Source: Mycolicibacter sp. MU0102 (lineage in GTDB: Bacteria > Actinomycetota > Actinomycetes > Mycobacteriales > Mycobacteriaceae). From it: a stretch of DNA of 64,000 nt. Positions within the stretch are counted from its first letter, which is position 1; each line of letters begins with the position of its first letter. Where the stretch lies: contig NZ_OY726398.1 of NCBI RefSeq assembly GCF_963378105.1, positions 2,666,001-2,730,000 of the forward strand, in the 5' to 3' direction. Both the position numbers and the translations under genes were made by a program. The notes under the pieces were generated by a model. The model worked only from the letters and a program-made list of their open reading frames with translations. It did not search any database and was not told the origin of the DNA. This document shows, in pieces, positions 8,601 to 17,713 of the stretch.

Positions 8601-9389
8601 ATGGCGGCAAGGATTACCGGCGTTCCCGAGCAACGAGACTGGCCGGCCGTGTTCGGCTCCTGGCGCCTGCTGGCCAATCCGGGCCGCAACGGCGGATCCG
8701 CGTTCGACCTGATCGTCGGGCTGGCGGCTCCGATTCTGGCCCGCAGCTATCACCAACTGCGGGCGCATCCCAACGGCCGGCGGCTGTTCGCCGAGAAGCC
8801 GGATCTGTTGGCGCTGCTCGGCGACGACGACTATCTGGCCTCGTTGCCGGTGGGCTCGCTCGGCCATGCCTATCGGTCGTTTCTGCGCACCAATCGTTTG
8901 GATGCCGGGGTGTTCGACGTGGACACCGTGATCCGGCCGATCGCCGAGCGTCGCGGCTGGGACGACGACTTCTTCTACATGATGCGGCGCGGCACCGCCC
9001 TGCACGACATGTTCCACACCCTGGGCGGCTATGGCCCGGACATGGGCGGAGAGTTCGGCAATCTGGGTTTTCACTGCGGCCAGATGGAGCCGTCCGGCGC
9101 CCTGAAGACGCTGACTCTTGGGCTGCTCGGACCCCTCATCCCGGCCTCACCGCGGCGCAAGAACCGGTACTTCCGTGAGGCGGTCCGCCGCGGCCAGCGC
9201 GCCGACAATTTGATGGCAGCCCCCTACGAGGAGCTGCTGGACCAGCCGATCATCGAGGTTCGGGAAGCGTTGGGCGTCATGCCGACGCGTAGTGCGCACC
9301 CGGGCGGCCACATGTTCATCGGCTGGATGCCGCCGGGCATGAAGCCGCCGACCCGCTGGGATTACGACGCGACTCTTCCTGCCGCCTGA
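8601..9389 (+). CDS. Coq4-family protein
   Basis: A 262-residue protein with the Coq4 signature HDxxHx11E: His-Asp-Met-Phe-His, eleven residues, then Glu, within ALHDMFHTLGGYGPD. A GGAAGG ribosome site lies seven bases before the ATG. Eukaryotic Coq4 organises or acts in coenzyme Q assembly and binds a metal through this motif. Mycobacteria make menaquinone, so the role here is unknown; binding of a prenyl-like or hydrophobic ligand is inference. It is transcribed away from a TetR gene and converges with an alcohol dehydrogenase gene. A UbiB-family gene lies about 3 kb away. Confidence 0.85.
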   Translation: MAARITGVPEQRDWPAVFGSWRLLANPGRNGGSAFDLIVGLAAPILARSYHQLRAHPNGRRLFAEKPDLLALLGDDDYLASLPVGSLGHAYRSFLRTNRLDAGVFDVDTVIRPIAERRGWDDDFFYMMRRGTALHDMFHTLGGYGPDMGGEFGNLGFHCGQMEPSGALKTLTLGLLGPLIPASPRRKNRYFREAVRRGQRADNLMAAPYEELLDQPIIEVREALGVMPTRSAHPGGHMFIGWMPPGMKPPTRWDYDATLPAA

Positions 9390-9410
9390 ATCCGCCCGTC
9401 GGCCGGTCGG

Positions 9411-10424
9411 TCAGATGGTCAAGACCATCCGGTAGCGCGCCCGCCCCTGCTCCATGGCGGCGTAGGCCTCGGCGGCCTGGGCCAGCGGACGCTCCTCGAT
9501 ACGGGCCCGAACCCCGGACAGCACCGCGAAGGCCATGGTCTCCTCGACATCGCGGGCGGTGCCCGACGGGTGGCCGGTGACGCTGAGCCCGGGGGTGATC
9601 AGCTGTACGGGGGCGATCGGCAGCGGCTCGCCCGTGACCCCGATGATCACCAGTTCCCCCCTCGGCGCCAACCCGCCCAGGGTGTCGGCCATCGCTCGCG
9701 AATTGGCCGCGGTGGCCAGCACCACCGACGCACCGCCCAGCGCCGCCATCGCCGCAGCGACGTCGCCGGCGGTCGAGTCGATGTAGTGGTGGGCACCGAG
9801 CGCGAGCGCATCGGCTTCCTTGGCTTCTCCACGTGCGATCGCGATCGTCTCGAAGCCCATCGCCCGCGCGAACTGCACGCCCAGGTGCCCCAAACCACCC
9901 AGGCCGAGCACTGCGACCCGGTCCCCCGGTCGCGCCCGGGTAGACCGCAGTGCGTGGTAGGTGGTGACGCCCGCGCAGCCCATGGGAGCGGCTTCGACGA
10001 AGGACAGCTCGTCGGGGATTCGGGCCAACGCGTTGGCCGGAACCGTCACCGATTCGGCGTAGCCGCCCGGGTAGTGCCAGCTGGGCACCTGACCGTTGGC
10101 GCAGTGGATGAAATCGCCTTTGCGGCAAGGAATGCAATGGTTGCAGTGTCCTCCGAACCAGCCGACCGCGACCCGCTCACCGAGCTGCCAATCCGTCACG
10201 CCCGGCCCGATTTCGACGATCGTGCCGGCGATCTCGTGGCCGAGGGTCAGCGGCCAGGTCATGGCGGGAAAGCCACCGCTGACGAAGGCGTGGTCGGTGC
10301 CGCAGACACCGCACGCGGCAACGGCGATACGAACCTGGCCGGGACCCGGCGATGAGGTGTCGACATCGACAAGAGTCAGCGGCGCATCGACAGCGGCTAC
10401 GTGAACAGCGCGATGTGTTGGCAT
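9411..10424 (-). CDS. zinc-dependent alcohol dehydrogenase (MDR family)
   Basis: A 337-residue medium-chain dehydrogenase/reductase. The catalytic zinc ligands are in ACGVCGTDH and GHEIAG, and the structural zinc site is a four-cysteine cluster (HCNHCIPCRKGDFIHC). The Rossmann nucleotide motif is GLGGLGHLG. The arrangement is that of NADP(H)-preferring bacterial alcohol or aldehyde reductases related to AdhA. The substrate cannot be read from the sequence. It converges with the Coq4-family gene, 21 bp apart, and is separated from the NUDIX operon by about 60 bp. It is part of the accessory insert. Confidence 0.92.
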   Translation of the reverse strand: MPTHRAVHVAAVDAPLTLVDVDTSSPGPGQVRIAVAACGVCGTDHAFVSGGFPAMTWPLTLGHEIAGTIVEIGPGVTDWQLGERVAVGWFGGHCNHCIPCRKGDFIHCANGQVPSWHYPGGYAESVTVPANALARIPDELSFVEAAPMGCAGVTTYHALRSTRARPGDRVAVLGLGGLGHLGVQFARAMGFETIAIARGEAKEADALALGAHHYIDSTAGDVAAAMAALGGASVVLATAANSRAMADTLGGLAPRGELVIIGVTGEPLPIAPVQLITPGLSVTGHPSGTARDVEETMAFAVLSGVRARIEERPLAQAAEAYAAMEQGRARYRMVLTI

Positions 10425-10485
10425 GGCGGCTCCCTGGGTAGCGAGGTTGATTCGCCCGAGGCGTGTTCAGCCTAAGCCGCGCAAG

Positions 10486-11535
10486 TCAGGAAATCCGGCT
10501 AAGACCGGTATCAGCTCCGGCGCCGCCGTCGACCGAGCGAGCCGCTTGGGCCAGACGATCGCCCAGTTGTAGCGGGTAGACCTTCTGACCGCCGGCGGCC
10601 AGGGCCGCGATCTCTGCGGCATCGCACCAGCGATGGCCGTGCAGGTAGCGCTGCTCCAGCCCGGTCCGGCCGGCCCCGGATGGCTCGAACCGCGCAGTGC
10701 GGTAGGCGAAGAAGAACTCCTGGCTGTCGATGCGCTCACCGTTGAACTCGAACACGGCGTCGCGGCGCCAGATCGGTCCGACCAGCTCACCCGGGTCGAC
10801 CCGCAAGCCGGTCTCCTCGGCCAGTTCGCGGGCCGCGGCCTCGGCGAGCGGCTCGTCGGGCAACACCTGACCGCCGACGGTGAACCACCACCGCGGCGCG
10901 GGATTGGCCGCATCATCGGGCAGGGCCGGATCGTGACCGCACAGCAACAGCACCGATCCGCCCTCGTCGAGCAGCACCACCCGCGCCGAGATACGCGGGT
11001 CCAGCACGCCGCGACCGCCGTGGGCGACCATGCCGGCCCGCTCCACGATCTCGAAATACGTTGGCATCGGTGCTGTTCCACCGAGGTGCAGAACTTGGAC
11101 CAACGGCCGTTCGCGCAGTGCCACCGTGTCACGGACCGCGTCGTTGTGGAACCGGCGGGCCAGCAGCACTCGCGCCTCGGCGTCTGCCAATTCGGCGACC
11201 ATCACATGCGGCAGCGACTGGGCATCGACCATCGCCAGCTCGGCCGACAGCGCGTTCTCCGCGGACTCCCGTGCGTGGCGCGGTGCCCGCTCGGCGACAT
11301 CGGCCACGGCAGCCAGTCGCCGACCGGCCACCTGGTCCCCGTAGGCGTCGATCGCGACGGCCCGGGCCACCACTGCGCGGCGCGCCAGCGCGGCGTCCAG
11401 CGCCTGCCAGGACAGATCGCAGCGCACGTGCAGCCGGTTGAGCCGGTTGGCGGTCTGGTATGCCCAGGCCACCGCGGCGGCCAGCACCGCCACCCCGACC
11501 AGCACCAGCACGGTTGCCACGATGGTCAGCTCCAT
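10486..11535 (-). CDS. membrane-anchored LemA-like/NUDIX hydrolase
   Basis: A 349-residue protein with an N-terminal transmembrane helix (residues about 5-27), a helical region resembling LemA coiled coils (about 30-150), and a C-terminal NUDIX domain. The NUDIX box is complete: Gly, five residues, Glu, seven residues, then RELAEETGL, within GGQVLPDEPLAEAA and the bases after it. NUDIX enzymes cleave nucleoside diphosphate-linked compounds; the substrate is unknown. It matches the position and architecture of M. tuberculosis Rv2609c. The ATG overlaps the pimA stop by one base (TGATG), which makes it the last gene of the PIM operon and suggests a role linked to membrane glycolipid precursors, an inference from position only. 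Confidence 0.9.
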   Translation of the reverse strand: MELTIVATVLVLVGVAVLAAAVAWAYQTANRLNRLHVRCDLSWQALDAALARRAVVARAVAIDAYGDQVAGRRLAAVADVAERAPRHARESAENALSAELAMVDAQSLPHVMVAELADAEARVLLARRFHNDAVRDTVALRERPLVQVLHLGGTAPMPTYFEIVERAGMVAHGGRGVLDPRISARVVLLDEGGSVLLLCGHDPALPDDAANPAPRWWFTVGGQVLPDEPLAEAAARELAEETGLRVDPGELVGPIWRRDAVFEFNGERIDSQEFFFAYRTARFEPSGAGRTGLEQRYLHGHRWCDAAEIAALAAGGQKVYPLQLGDRLAQAARSVDGGAGADTGLSRIS

Positions 11536-12659
11536 CAGTCGCCCACCGTCACCTTGCTGCCGACGCCGGCGACCGTCTCGTAGACCCGGATGATCTGGTC
11601 GGCGACCACCGGCCAGTCGAAGCGACGCACCGCCTCGGCGCCGGCCGCCACATACGACGCCCGCAGCGCATCAGCGTCGAGTAGCTCGATCAGGGCGCCG
11701 GCCAGGGCCGCCGAATCGTCGACCGGCACCAACCGGCCGGCTTCCCCATCATTGAGCACCCGGCGGAAGGCGTCCAGGTCGCTGGCGACCACCGCGGTCC
11801 CGGCGGCCATCGCCTCGGCCAGCACGATCCCGAAGCTCTCCCCACCGGTGTTGGGCGCGCAGTACACGTCGGCGCTGCGCAGGGCCGACGCCTTCTCGGC
11901 GTCGTCGACCTGCCCCAAGAAGCGCAGATGGCTCGCCAATTTCCCTGCGCTGCGGCGCAGTTCGTCCTCGTCGCCTCGCCCGACGATCAACACCTGCACA
12001 TCGGCGTGCCGCTCGACCAACGCCGGAAGTGCCCCCAGCAGCACAGCCATCCCCTTACGGGGCTCGTCGTAGCGGCCAAGAAACAGCACCGTGCGCCCCG
12101 CTCGCGGATAGCCCGGCAGCGGCTGCGCCGTCGCGAACGCGGCCACGTCGACCCCGTTGGGGATCTCCACCGCGTCCGAGCCCAGGGCCTCCATCTGCCA
12201 GCGCCGGGCCAGATCCGAGACCGCGATGCGGCCGATGATCTTCTCGTGCATCGGCCGCAGCAGGCCCTGCACCACGCTCAGCGTCAGCGACTTGGTCGTC
12301 GAGGTGTGAAACGTCGCCACGATCGGGCCCTCGGCCACGTTCAGCGCGAGCATCGACAGGCTGGGGGCGTTCGGCTCATGCAGGTGCAGCACGTCAAAGT
12401 CGCCCTTGGCCAGCCATTTTTTGACTTTGCGGTGCGCAGCCGGACTGAACTGCAGGCGGGCCACCGAGCCGTTATAGGGAATCGCGACAGCCTTGCCGGC
12501 CGACACCACGTAGTCGGGCAGCACGACATCCGGCGAAGCCGGTGCCAGCACGCTGACGTGATGCCCGCGGGCACGCAGCACCTCCGCCAGCTGCAGTACA
12601 TGAGCCTGCACCCCGCCGGGTACGTCGAACGAGTAGGGGCAGACCATGCCGATCCGCAT
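11535..12659 (-). CDS. pimA: phosphatidylinositol alpha-mannosyltransferase
   Basis: A 374-residue GT4 glycosyltransferase that transfers mannose from GDP-mannose to the 2-position of phosphatidylinositol, the first step of PIM, LM and LAM synthesis at the inner face of the membrane. The start MRIGMVCPYSFDVPGGVQ carries the Gly-Gly donor loop, ATFHTS holds the catalytic His, and GESFGIVLAEAMA is the EX7E donor site. The ATG at 12657-12659 overlaps the patA stop by one base. The operon order pgsA, patA, pimA is the conserved mycobacterial one. Confidence 0.97.
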   Translation of the reverse strand: MRIGMVCPYSFDVPGGVQAHVLQLAEVLRARGHHVSVLAPASPDVVLPDYVVSAGKAVAIPYNGSVARLQFSPAAHRKVKKWLAKGDFDVLHLHEPNAPSLSMLALNVAEGPIVATFHTSTTKSLTLSVVQGLLRPMHEKIIGRIAVSDLARRWQMEALGSDAVEIPNGVDVAAFATAQPLPGYPRAGRTVLFLGRYDEPRKGMAVLLGALPALVERHADVQVLIVGRGDEDELRRSAGKLASHLRFLGQVDDAEKASALRSADVYCAPNTGGESFGIVLAEAMAAGTAVVASDLDAFRRVLNDGEAGRLVPVDDSAALAGALIELLDADALRASYVAAGAEAVRRFDWPVVADQIIRVYETVAGVGSKVTVGD

Positions 12660-13618
12660 CAGGTCTCCCCCAAGCGCGCCCGTCGCGATTCGGGAAGGTC
12701 GGCGATCCACTGCGGCTGCATCATGTGCCAGTCCTGCGGGTAGGCCGCGATGCCCTCGGCGAACTTGTCGGCCAGCGCCTGGGTGATCGCTTTAACCCGT
12801 TCAGCGACATCACCGCGACCACGGCAGTCCAGCGGAGCCTGGATGTCGATACCCCAGCCCGCGCCGTCGAACCAGCAGTGCACCGGTAGCAGCGGTGCGC
12901 CGGTTTCGATCGCGAGCCTGGCCGCACCGGCCGGCATCCGCGTGACGTCGCCGAAGAAGTCGACCGTCACCCCGTTGCGGGTCAGGTCGCGGTCGGCCAT
13001 CAGACACACCAGGCCGTTGCCGGCCAGTCGCTCGGCGAGGACCTCGAACGGCGGCCGGGGGCCACCGGACAGCGGCAGCACCTCGAAACCCAGGCTCTCC
13101 CGGAACGCGAGGAACCGCCGATAGAGCGATTCGGGTTTGAGTCGCTCGGCGACCGTGGTGAATCCGCCATAGGTCTGGGCCATCCATACCCCGGCCATGT
13201 CCCAGTTGCCACTGTGCGGCAACGCCAGCACCGCCCCGCGGCCGGCCGCCAGCGCCGCGGCAACTCGGTCACCGCCCCGCGTCGTTTCGTTCAGCCGTGC
13301 AGCCAGCGCCGCGTGGTCCATGGCGGGAAGGCGGAACGCCTCGCGCCAGTACCGGGCGTAGGACGCCAGCGAGGCCCGCATCAACTCCGCCGGCACCTGC
13401 TTCGGGGCCACCCCGATGACGCGGGCCAAGTTCTTGCGCAGCTGCTCGGGACCTCCGCCACGCGAGGCGAACAGTGCGCCGGCGTCGAACGCGTTGCGGG
13501 CGACGAATTCCGGCATCGCGCGCACCAACATCCAGCCCGCGGCGAAGCCGGCGTCGGTGGCCCAGGCATCAAGCTCACTGAGCCCGGGAACTCGCAGGCC
13601 GCTCGGGATGAAGGTCAC
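12659..13618 (-). CDS. patA: phosphatidylinositol mannoside acyltransferase
   Basis: A 319-residue LpxL/HtrB-type membrane-associated acyltransferase that adds palmitate to the mannose installed by PimA. The HSGNWD segment supplies the catalytic His, and the AERLKPESLYRRF segment supplies the conserved Glu. Length and position match M. tuberculosis PatA (Rv2611c). It overlaps pgsA by four bases upstream and pimA by one base downstream, so synthesis, mannosylation and acylation of phosphatidylinositol are coupled in one transcript. Confidence 0.95.
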   Translation of the reverse strand: MTFIPSGLRVPGLSELDAWATDAGFAAGWMLVRAMPEFVARNAFDAGALFASRGGGPEQLRKNLARVIGVAPKQVPAELMRASLASYARYWREAFRLPAMDHAALAARLNETTRGGDRVAAALAAGRGAVLALPHSGNWDMAGVWMAQTYGGFTTVAERLKPESLYRRFLAFRESLGFEVLPLSGGPRPPFEVLAERLAGNGLVCLMADRDLTRNGVTVDFFGDVTRMPAGAARLAIETGAPLLPVHCWFDGAGWGIDIQAPLDCRGRGDVAERVKAITQALADKFAEGIAAYPQDWHMMQPQWIADLPESRRARLGET

Positions 13619-14298
13619 GGTCCTGTGGTTTCCTCACCGTCAGAGCCATCGGAACCGTCGGCCAGCTGCGGCAACGGCTCCACCGCGCCCGGCGAGGTCC
13701 GCACAGTGTGCAGCCGCTGGGCGCAGGTGATCAGACTGGCCACCGCCAGCAGCCACATCGCCACCGGCAACGCCCACGGCAGCGGGAAGACCGGCAGGCC
13801 GGACAATCCAGCGCCCACCAGCACGATGATCAAGCGTTCGGGCCGTTCGATGTAGCCACCGTCACCGCGCAGTCCGCTGGCCTCCGCGCGGGCCTTGATG
13901 TAGGAGATCACCTGCGAGGTGACCAGGCAGATCAAGGTGGCCACCACCAATGGCGGGTCGTCCAGACCGAACGCCGCCCACCAGGCCAACCCGCAGAACA
14001 CCGCACCGTCGCTGATTCGGTCGCAGGTGGCGTCCAAGACGGCGCCGAACGCGCTGCCGCCGCCGCTTTGCCGAGCCATCGCCCCGTCGACCATGTCGAA
14101 ATGCACGAAGAACCAGACGATCAGCGTGCCGGCGAACAGCTGACCGGTCGGAAACAGCGTCAGCGCCGCCAAGACCGCGCCGGCGGTGCCCACCATCGTG
14201 ACGATGTCGGCCGTCAGACCGGCTCGCAGCAGGACTCGCGCCACCGGCGTGGTGATACCGGCGAACGTCGCCCGCGACAGGAACGGCAGTCTGCTCAT
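13615..14298 (-). CDS. pgsA: phosphatidylinositol phosphate synthase
   Basis: A 227-residue CDP-alcohol phosphatidyltransferase with about six membrane helices. The full signature is visible within DMVDGAMARQSGG and the following GAVLDATCD: D-x2-DG-x2-AR-x8-G-x3-D-x3-D. The family makes phosphatidylinositol phosphate from CDP-diacylglycerol and inositol 1-phosphate. I chose the ATG at 14296-14298, which overlaps the HIT gene stop by one base (TAATG), rather than a start five codons earlier. The product feeds PimA and PatA downstream. Confidence 0.95.
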   Translation of the reverse strand: MSRLPFLSRATFAGITTPVARVLLRAGLTADIVTMVGTAGAVLAALTLFPTGQLFAGTLIVWFFVHFDMVDGAMARQSGGGSAFGAVLDATCDRISDGAVFCGLAWWAAFGLDDPPLVVATLICLVTSQVISYIKARAEASGLRGDGGYIERPERLIIVLVGAGLSGLPVFPLPWALPVAMWLLAVASLITCAQRLHTVRTSPGAVEPLPQLADGSDGSDGEETTGP

Positions 14299-14867
14299 TA
14301 CTGTTTGGCCCACTCGTCGGCGAGCAGCCGGCGGGTGTCGCGCAGCAGTTGCGGGATCACTTTGGAGCCGCCGACGATCGTGATGAAGTTCGCGTCACCG
14401 CCCCAGCGCGGCACCACATGTACGTGCAGGTGCTCGGCCAGCGACCCGCCGGCCGACTCGCCGAGGTTCATCCCGACATTGAATCCGTGCGGGCGTGACA
14501 CCGCCTTGATGACGCGGATCGCCTTCTGGATGAACGCCATCAGCTCGCTGCCCTCGTCATCGGTGAGGTCTTCGAACTCCGAGAACCGCCGGTAGGGCAC
14601 CACCATCAGATGGCCCGGGTTGTACGGGTAGAGGTTGAGCACCGCGTAGACGTGCTCACCGCGCGCCACCACCAGACCGTCCTCGTCGGAGAGCGTGGGG
14701 ATATCGGTGAACGGCTGGGTGGATCGCGCCGACCCGGCATCGGCACGCTTCAGCGGCGCCTCGGCCAGATAGGTCATCCGATACGGCGTCCACAGTCGCT
14801 CCAGCCGGTCGGGATCACCGGCGCCGGTGTCGACGATCGCCTCCTCGCCGGCCTGGTCGCTGCTCAC
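14298..14867 (-). CDS. HIT-family diadenosine tetraphosphate phosphorylase
   Basis: A 189-residue histidine-triad protein with the HLHVHVVPRW motif near residue 145 and a full HIT fold. The M. tuberculosis orthologue, Rv2613c, has been characterised as an Ap4A phosphorylase. Ap4A is a by-product of aminoacyl-tRNA synthetases, so the four-base overlap with the upstream thrS gene makes biochemical sense. The gene is cotranscribed with thrS and the PIM genes. Confidence 0.92.
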   Translation of the reverse strand: MSSDQAGEEAIVDTGAGDPDRLERLWTPYRMTYLAEAPLKRADAGSARSTQPFTDIPTLSDEDGLVVARGEHVYAVLNLYPYNPGHLMVVPYRRFSEFEDLTDDEGSELMAFIQKAIRVIKAVSRPHGFNVGMNLGESAGGSLAEHLHVHVVPRWGGDANFITIVGGSKVIPQLLRDTRRLLADEWAKQ

Positions 14868-16942
14868 GGCGCTTCACTCGCTTCGGGGCCCGACTCCAGG
14901 CCCGCCTTGACCGTCTCCGCGGTCGGCACGGTGTTGGCGCGTGCGGCGATCCAGCCGGCGATGGCCGCCACCGCCTCGTCGCGCGGCACCCCGTTGATCT
15001 GAGTGCGATCGGCGAACCGGAAGCTGACCGCGCCCGCCTCGACATCGCGGTCGCCGGCCAGCAGCATGAACGGCACCTTCTGGTTGGTGTGGTTGACGAT
15101 CTTCTTGGGCATCCGGTCGTCGCTGGCGTCGACCTCGACCCGCACGCCGTGGCGGCGCAGTTGCGCGGCGAGATCGTCCAGGTAGGCCACGTGCTGATCG
15201 GCGACCGGGATGCCGACCACCTGGACCGGCGCCAGCCAAGCCGGGAAGGCACCGGCGTAGTGCTCCGTCAGCACACCGAAGAAGCGCTCGATCGAACCGA
15301 ACAGCGCCCGGTGGATGAGCACGGGTCGCTGGCGGGTCCCATCAGAGGCGGTGTACTCCAGCTCGAAGCGGTCAGGCATGTTGAAGTCGAGCTGGATGGT
15401 CGACATCTGCCAGCTGCGGCCGAGCGCGTCCTTGACCTGCACCGAGATCTTCGGTCCGTAGAAGGCGGCACCGCCCGGGTCCGGCACCAGGGTCAGCCCT
15501 GATTCTTCGGCGACCTCGCGCAGTGTGTCGGTCGCCTCTTCCCACACCTCGTCGGAGCCGACGTACTTCTCCGGGTCCTTGGTGGACAGCTCCAGGAAAT
15601 AGTCTTCCAGGCCGTAGTCGGCGAGTAGGTCCAGCACGAAGCGCAGCAACGAGGTCAGCTCGTCACGCATGCTTTCACGGGTGCAGTAGATGTGCGCGTC
15701 GTCCTGAGTCATCCCGCGCACCCGGGTCAGCCCGTGCACCACGCCGGAACGCTCGTAGCGATAGACGCTGCCGAACTCGAAGAGCCGCAACGGAAGTTCC
15801 CGGTAGGAGCGTCCGCGCGACCGGAAGATCAGGTGGTGCATCGGGCAGTTCATCGGCTTGAGGTAGTAGTCCTGGCCCGGCTTGCGCAGCGCGCCGTCCT
15901 CGGCGAACTCCGCGTCGATGTGCATCGCCGGGTACATGCCCTCGCGGTACCACTCCAGGTGTCCGGAGGTCTCGTAGAGTTCGGACTTGGTGATGTGCGG
16001 GGTGTTGACGAACTGGTAGCCGGCCTCAATGTGCTTGCGCCGCGAGTACTCCTCCAGCTCCCGGCGGATGATCCCACCCTTGGGGTGGAAAACCGGTAGC
16101 CCCGAACCGATTTCGTCGGGGAAGCTGAACAGGTCCAGCTCGACCCCGAGCTTGCGGTGATCGCGGCGCAGCGCCTCCTCGATCAGTTCGAGGTGGCTGT
16201 CCAGTGCCTCCTGCGATTCCCATGCAGTGCCGTAGACGCGCTGCAGGCTGGCGTTCTTCTGGTCACCGCGCCAGTAGGCGGCCGAGGACCGAGTGAGCTT
16301 GAACGCCGGGATGAACCGGGTGGTCGGGATGTGCGGGCCACGGCACAGATCGCCCCAAACCCGTTCCCGGGTACGGGGATTCAGGTTGTCGTAGGCAGTG
16401 AGTTCATCGCCACCCACTTCCATGATGTCGCTGTCGCCGGATTTGTCGTCGACCAGCTCGAGCTTGTAGGGCTCGCCGGCCAACTCCGCGCGAGCGGCGT
16501 CCTTGGACTCGTAGACGCGCCGAGAGAACAGCTGCCCGTCCTTGATGATGGCGCGCATCCGCTTCTCCAGCTTGGCCAGATCCTCGGGGGTGAACGCCTC
16601 GGGCACGTCGAAGTCGTAGTAGAAGCCGTCGGTGATCGGCGGGCCGATACCGAGTTTGGCGGCCGGAAACAGGTCCTGCACCGCCTGGGCCAGTACGTGG
16701 GCGCACGAGTGCCGGATCACGCTGCGGCCGTCGTCGGTGTCGGCGGCCACCGGAGTCACCTCGGCGTCGACCTCGGGAGTCCAGCTCAGATCGCGCAATC
16801 GGCCCTCGGCGTCGCGCACCACCACAATGGCGTTCGGGGCTCCCCGGTCGGGTAGGCCCGCCGCGCGCACCGCTGCGGCCGCGGTTGTCCCGGCAGCCAC
16901 CCGGATCGGGCTTGCCGGGGCGGGGATGGCGGGCGCGGTCAT
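14864..16942 (-). CDS. thrS: threonyl-tRNA synthetase
   Basis: A 692-residue class II synthetase that charges tRNA-Thr. The order is an N-terminal TGS domain (about 1-65), the editing domain with HSCAHVLAQAV, the catalytic core with motif 2 (RVRGMTQDDAHIYC), and a C-terminal anticodon-binding domain. It is the first gene of the minus-strand operon running through to the NUDIX gene. About 90 bases of leader precede it. I see no T-box antiterminator there. Confidence 0.97.
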   Translation of the reverse strand: MTAPAIPAPASPIRVAAGTTAAAAVRAAGLPDRGAPNAIVVVRDAEGRLRDLSWTPEVDAEVTPVAADTDDGRSVIRHSCAHVLAQAVQDLFPAAKLGIGPPITDGFYYDFDVPEAFTPEDLAKLEKRMRAIIKDGQLFSRRVYESKDAARAELAGEPYKLELVDDKSGDSDIMEVGGDELTAYDNLNPRTRERVWGDLCRGPHIPTTRFIPAFKLTRSSAAYWRGDQKNASLQRVYGTAWESQEALDSHLELIEEALRRDHRKLGVELDLFSFPDEIGSGLPVFHPKGGIIRRELEEYSRRKHIEAGYQFVNTPHITKSELYETSGHLEWYREGMYPAMHIDAEFAEDGALRKPGQDYYLKPMNCPMHHLIFRSRGRSYRELPLRLFEFGSVYRYERSGVVHGLTRVRGMTQDDAHIYCTRESMRDELTSLLRFVLDLLADYGLEDYFLELSTKDPEKYVGSDEVWEEATDTLREVAEESGLTLVPDPGGAAFYGPKISVQVKDALGRSWQMSTIQLDFNMPDRFELEYTASDGTRQRPVLIHRALFGSIERFFGVLTEHYAGAFPAWLAPVQVVGIPVADQHVAYLDDLAAQLRRHGVRVEVDASDDRMPKKIVNHTNQKVPFMLLAGDRDVEAGAVSFRFADRTQINGVPRDEAVAAIAGWIAARANTVPTAETVKAGLESGPEASEAP

Positions 16943-17034
16943 GACGTGGTCTCCAAGGGGGTGCTAGGGGCTAGAAACGTCCGCGACCATGCTATCGGGG
17001 CGCCGGTGGCGCGCCGTCCGCGAGTACACCGGCG

Positions 17035-17649
17035 TCATGGTTGGCCGGGTTTGAGCACCACGAACAATGCCTCGCCGTCGGTCAGCACGGTGTCGCCGTC
17101 GCAGAGTCTGGTCTCGACGAAGATCTTGCGCCCCTCGGTCCGGCTGATCCACGCCTCGACCTGCAACTCCTTGTCGATCGGAACGATCTGGCGGTAGTTG
17201 AGGTGCAGGTAGGCGGTGCGTTGATAGGGCCCCCCGGTCAGCAACCAGGACGCGGTTCCCAGCACCGAGTCGAACAGCAGCCCGATAGCCCCGCCGTGCG
17301 CCGCGCCGTTGCGTCCCAGGTGGAATCGCCGGAACTGGGCCCAACCGCGCAACCGCCCGTCATCGTCCTTCTTGAGCTTCATCGGCACTGCCAGCAGGTT
17401 GCCGCGCATCGGCAGGTCCAGCCGTCGCCCGGATGGTGAGGACCATTCGTCGGTGTCGAACGGGGCCAGTAGCGCGCACACCTCCTCCAGTGCGTCGGCG
17501 GCGCGGCTGATCACCTCGGCGGGGGCGTCGGCGGCGCGGGCGTGGTCCTGCAGGGCGCGCACGTTCTCCAGGAACCGGCCGTAGTCCGGCCCGCCCTTGT
17601 CGGTGGGTTCGGGCGGGTTGAAGCCGCCGCCGGCGTGTGGGGCACTCAC
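17035..17649 (-). CDS. PaaI/hotdog-fold thioesterase-like protein
   Basis: About 204 residues from the GTG at 17647-17649; a longer frame adds 33 residues without family character. The C-terminal 130 residues form a single hotdog domain: NGAAHGGAIGLLFDS is the conserved helix, and YLHLNYRQIVPIDKELQV the following strands. Members hydrolyse acyl-CoA thioesters; no substrate can be assigned. It is divergent from the DUF1990 gene with only about 64 bp between starts. The ribosome site is poor, so the start is uncertain. Confidence 0.8.
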   Translation of the reverse strand: MSAPHAGGGFNPPEPTDKGGPDYGRFLENVRALQDHARAADAPAEVISRAADALEEVCALLAPFDTDEWSSPSGRRLDLPMRGNLLAVPMKLKKDDDGRLRGWAQFRRFHLGRNGAAHGGAIGLLFDSVLGTASWLLTGGPYQRTAYLHLNYRQIVPIDKELQVEAWISRTEGRKIFVETRLCDGDTVLTDGEALFVVLKPGQP

Positions 17650-17713
17650 CCCCCTATTTAACGTTCCGGCAATTGGGGTGCCGGCGGCGCTCCCGCAATG
17701 GCAAGGTTGGGCC

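Noticed and set aside
16943..17034. T-box riboswitch before thrS
   Set aside because: The leader is under 100 bases and shows neither a T-box motif nor an antiterminator/terminator pair.
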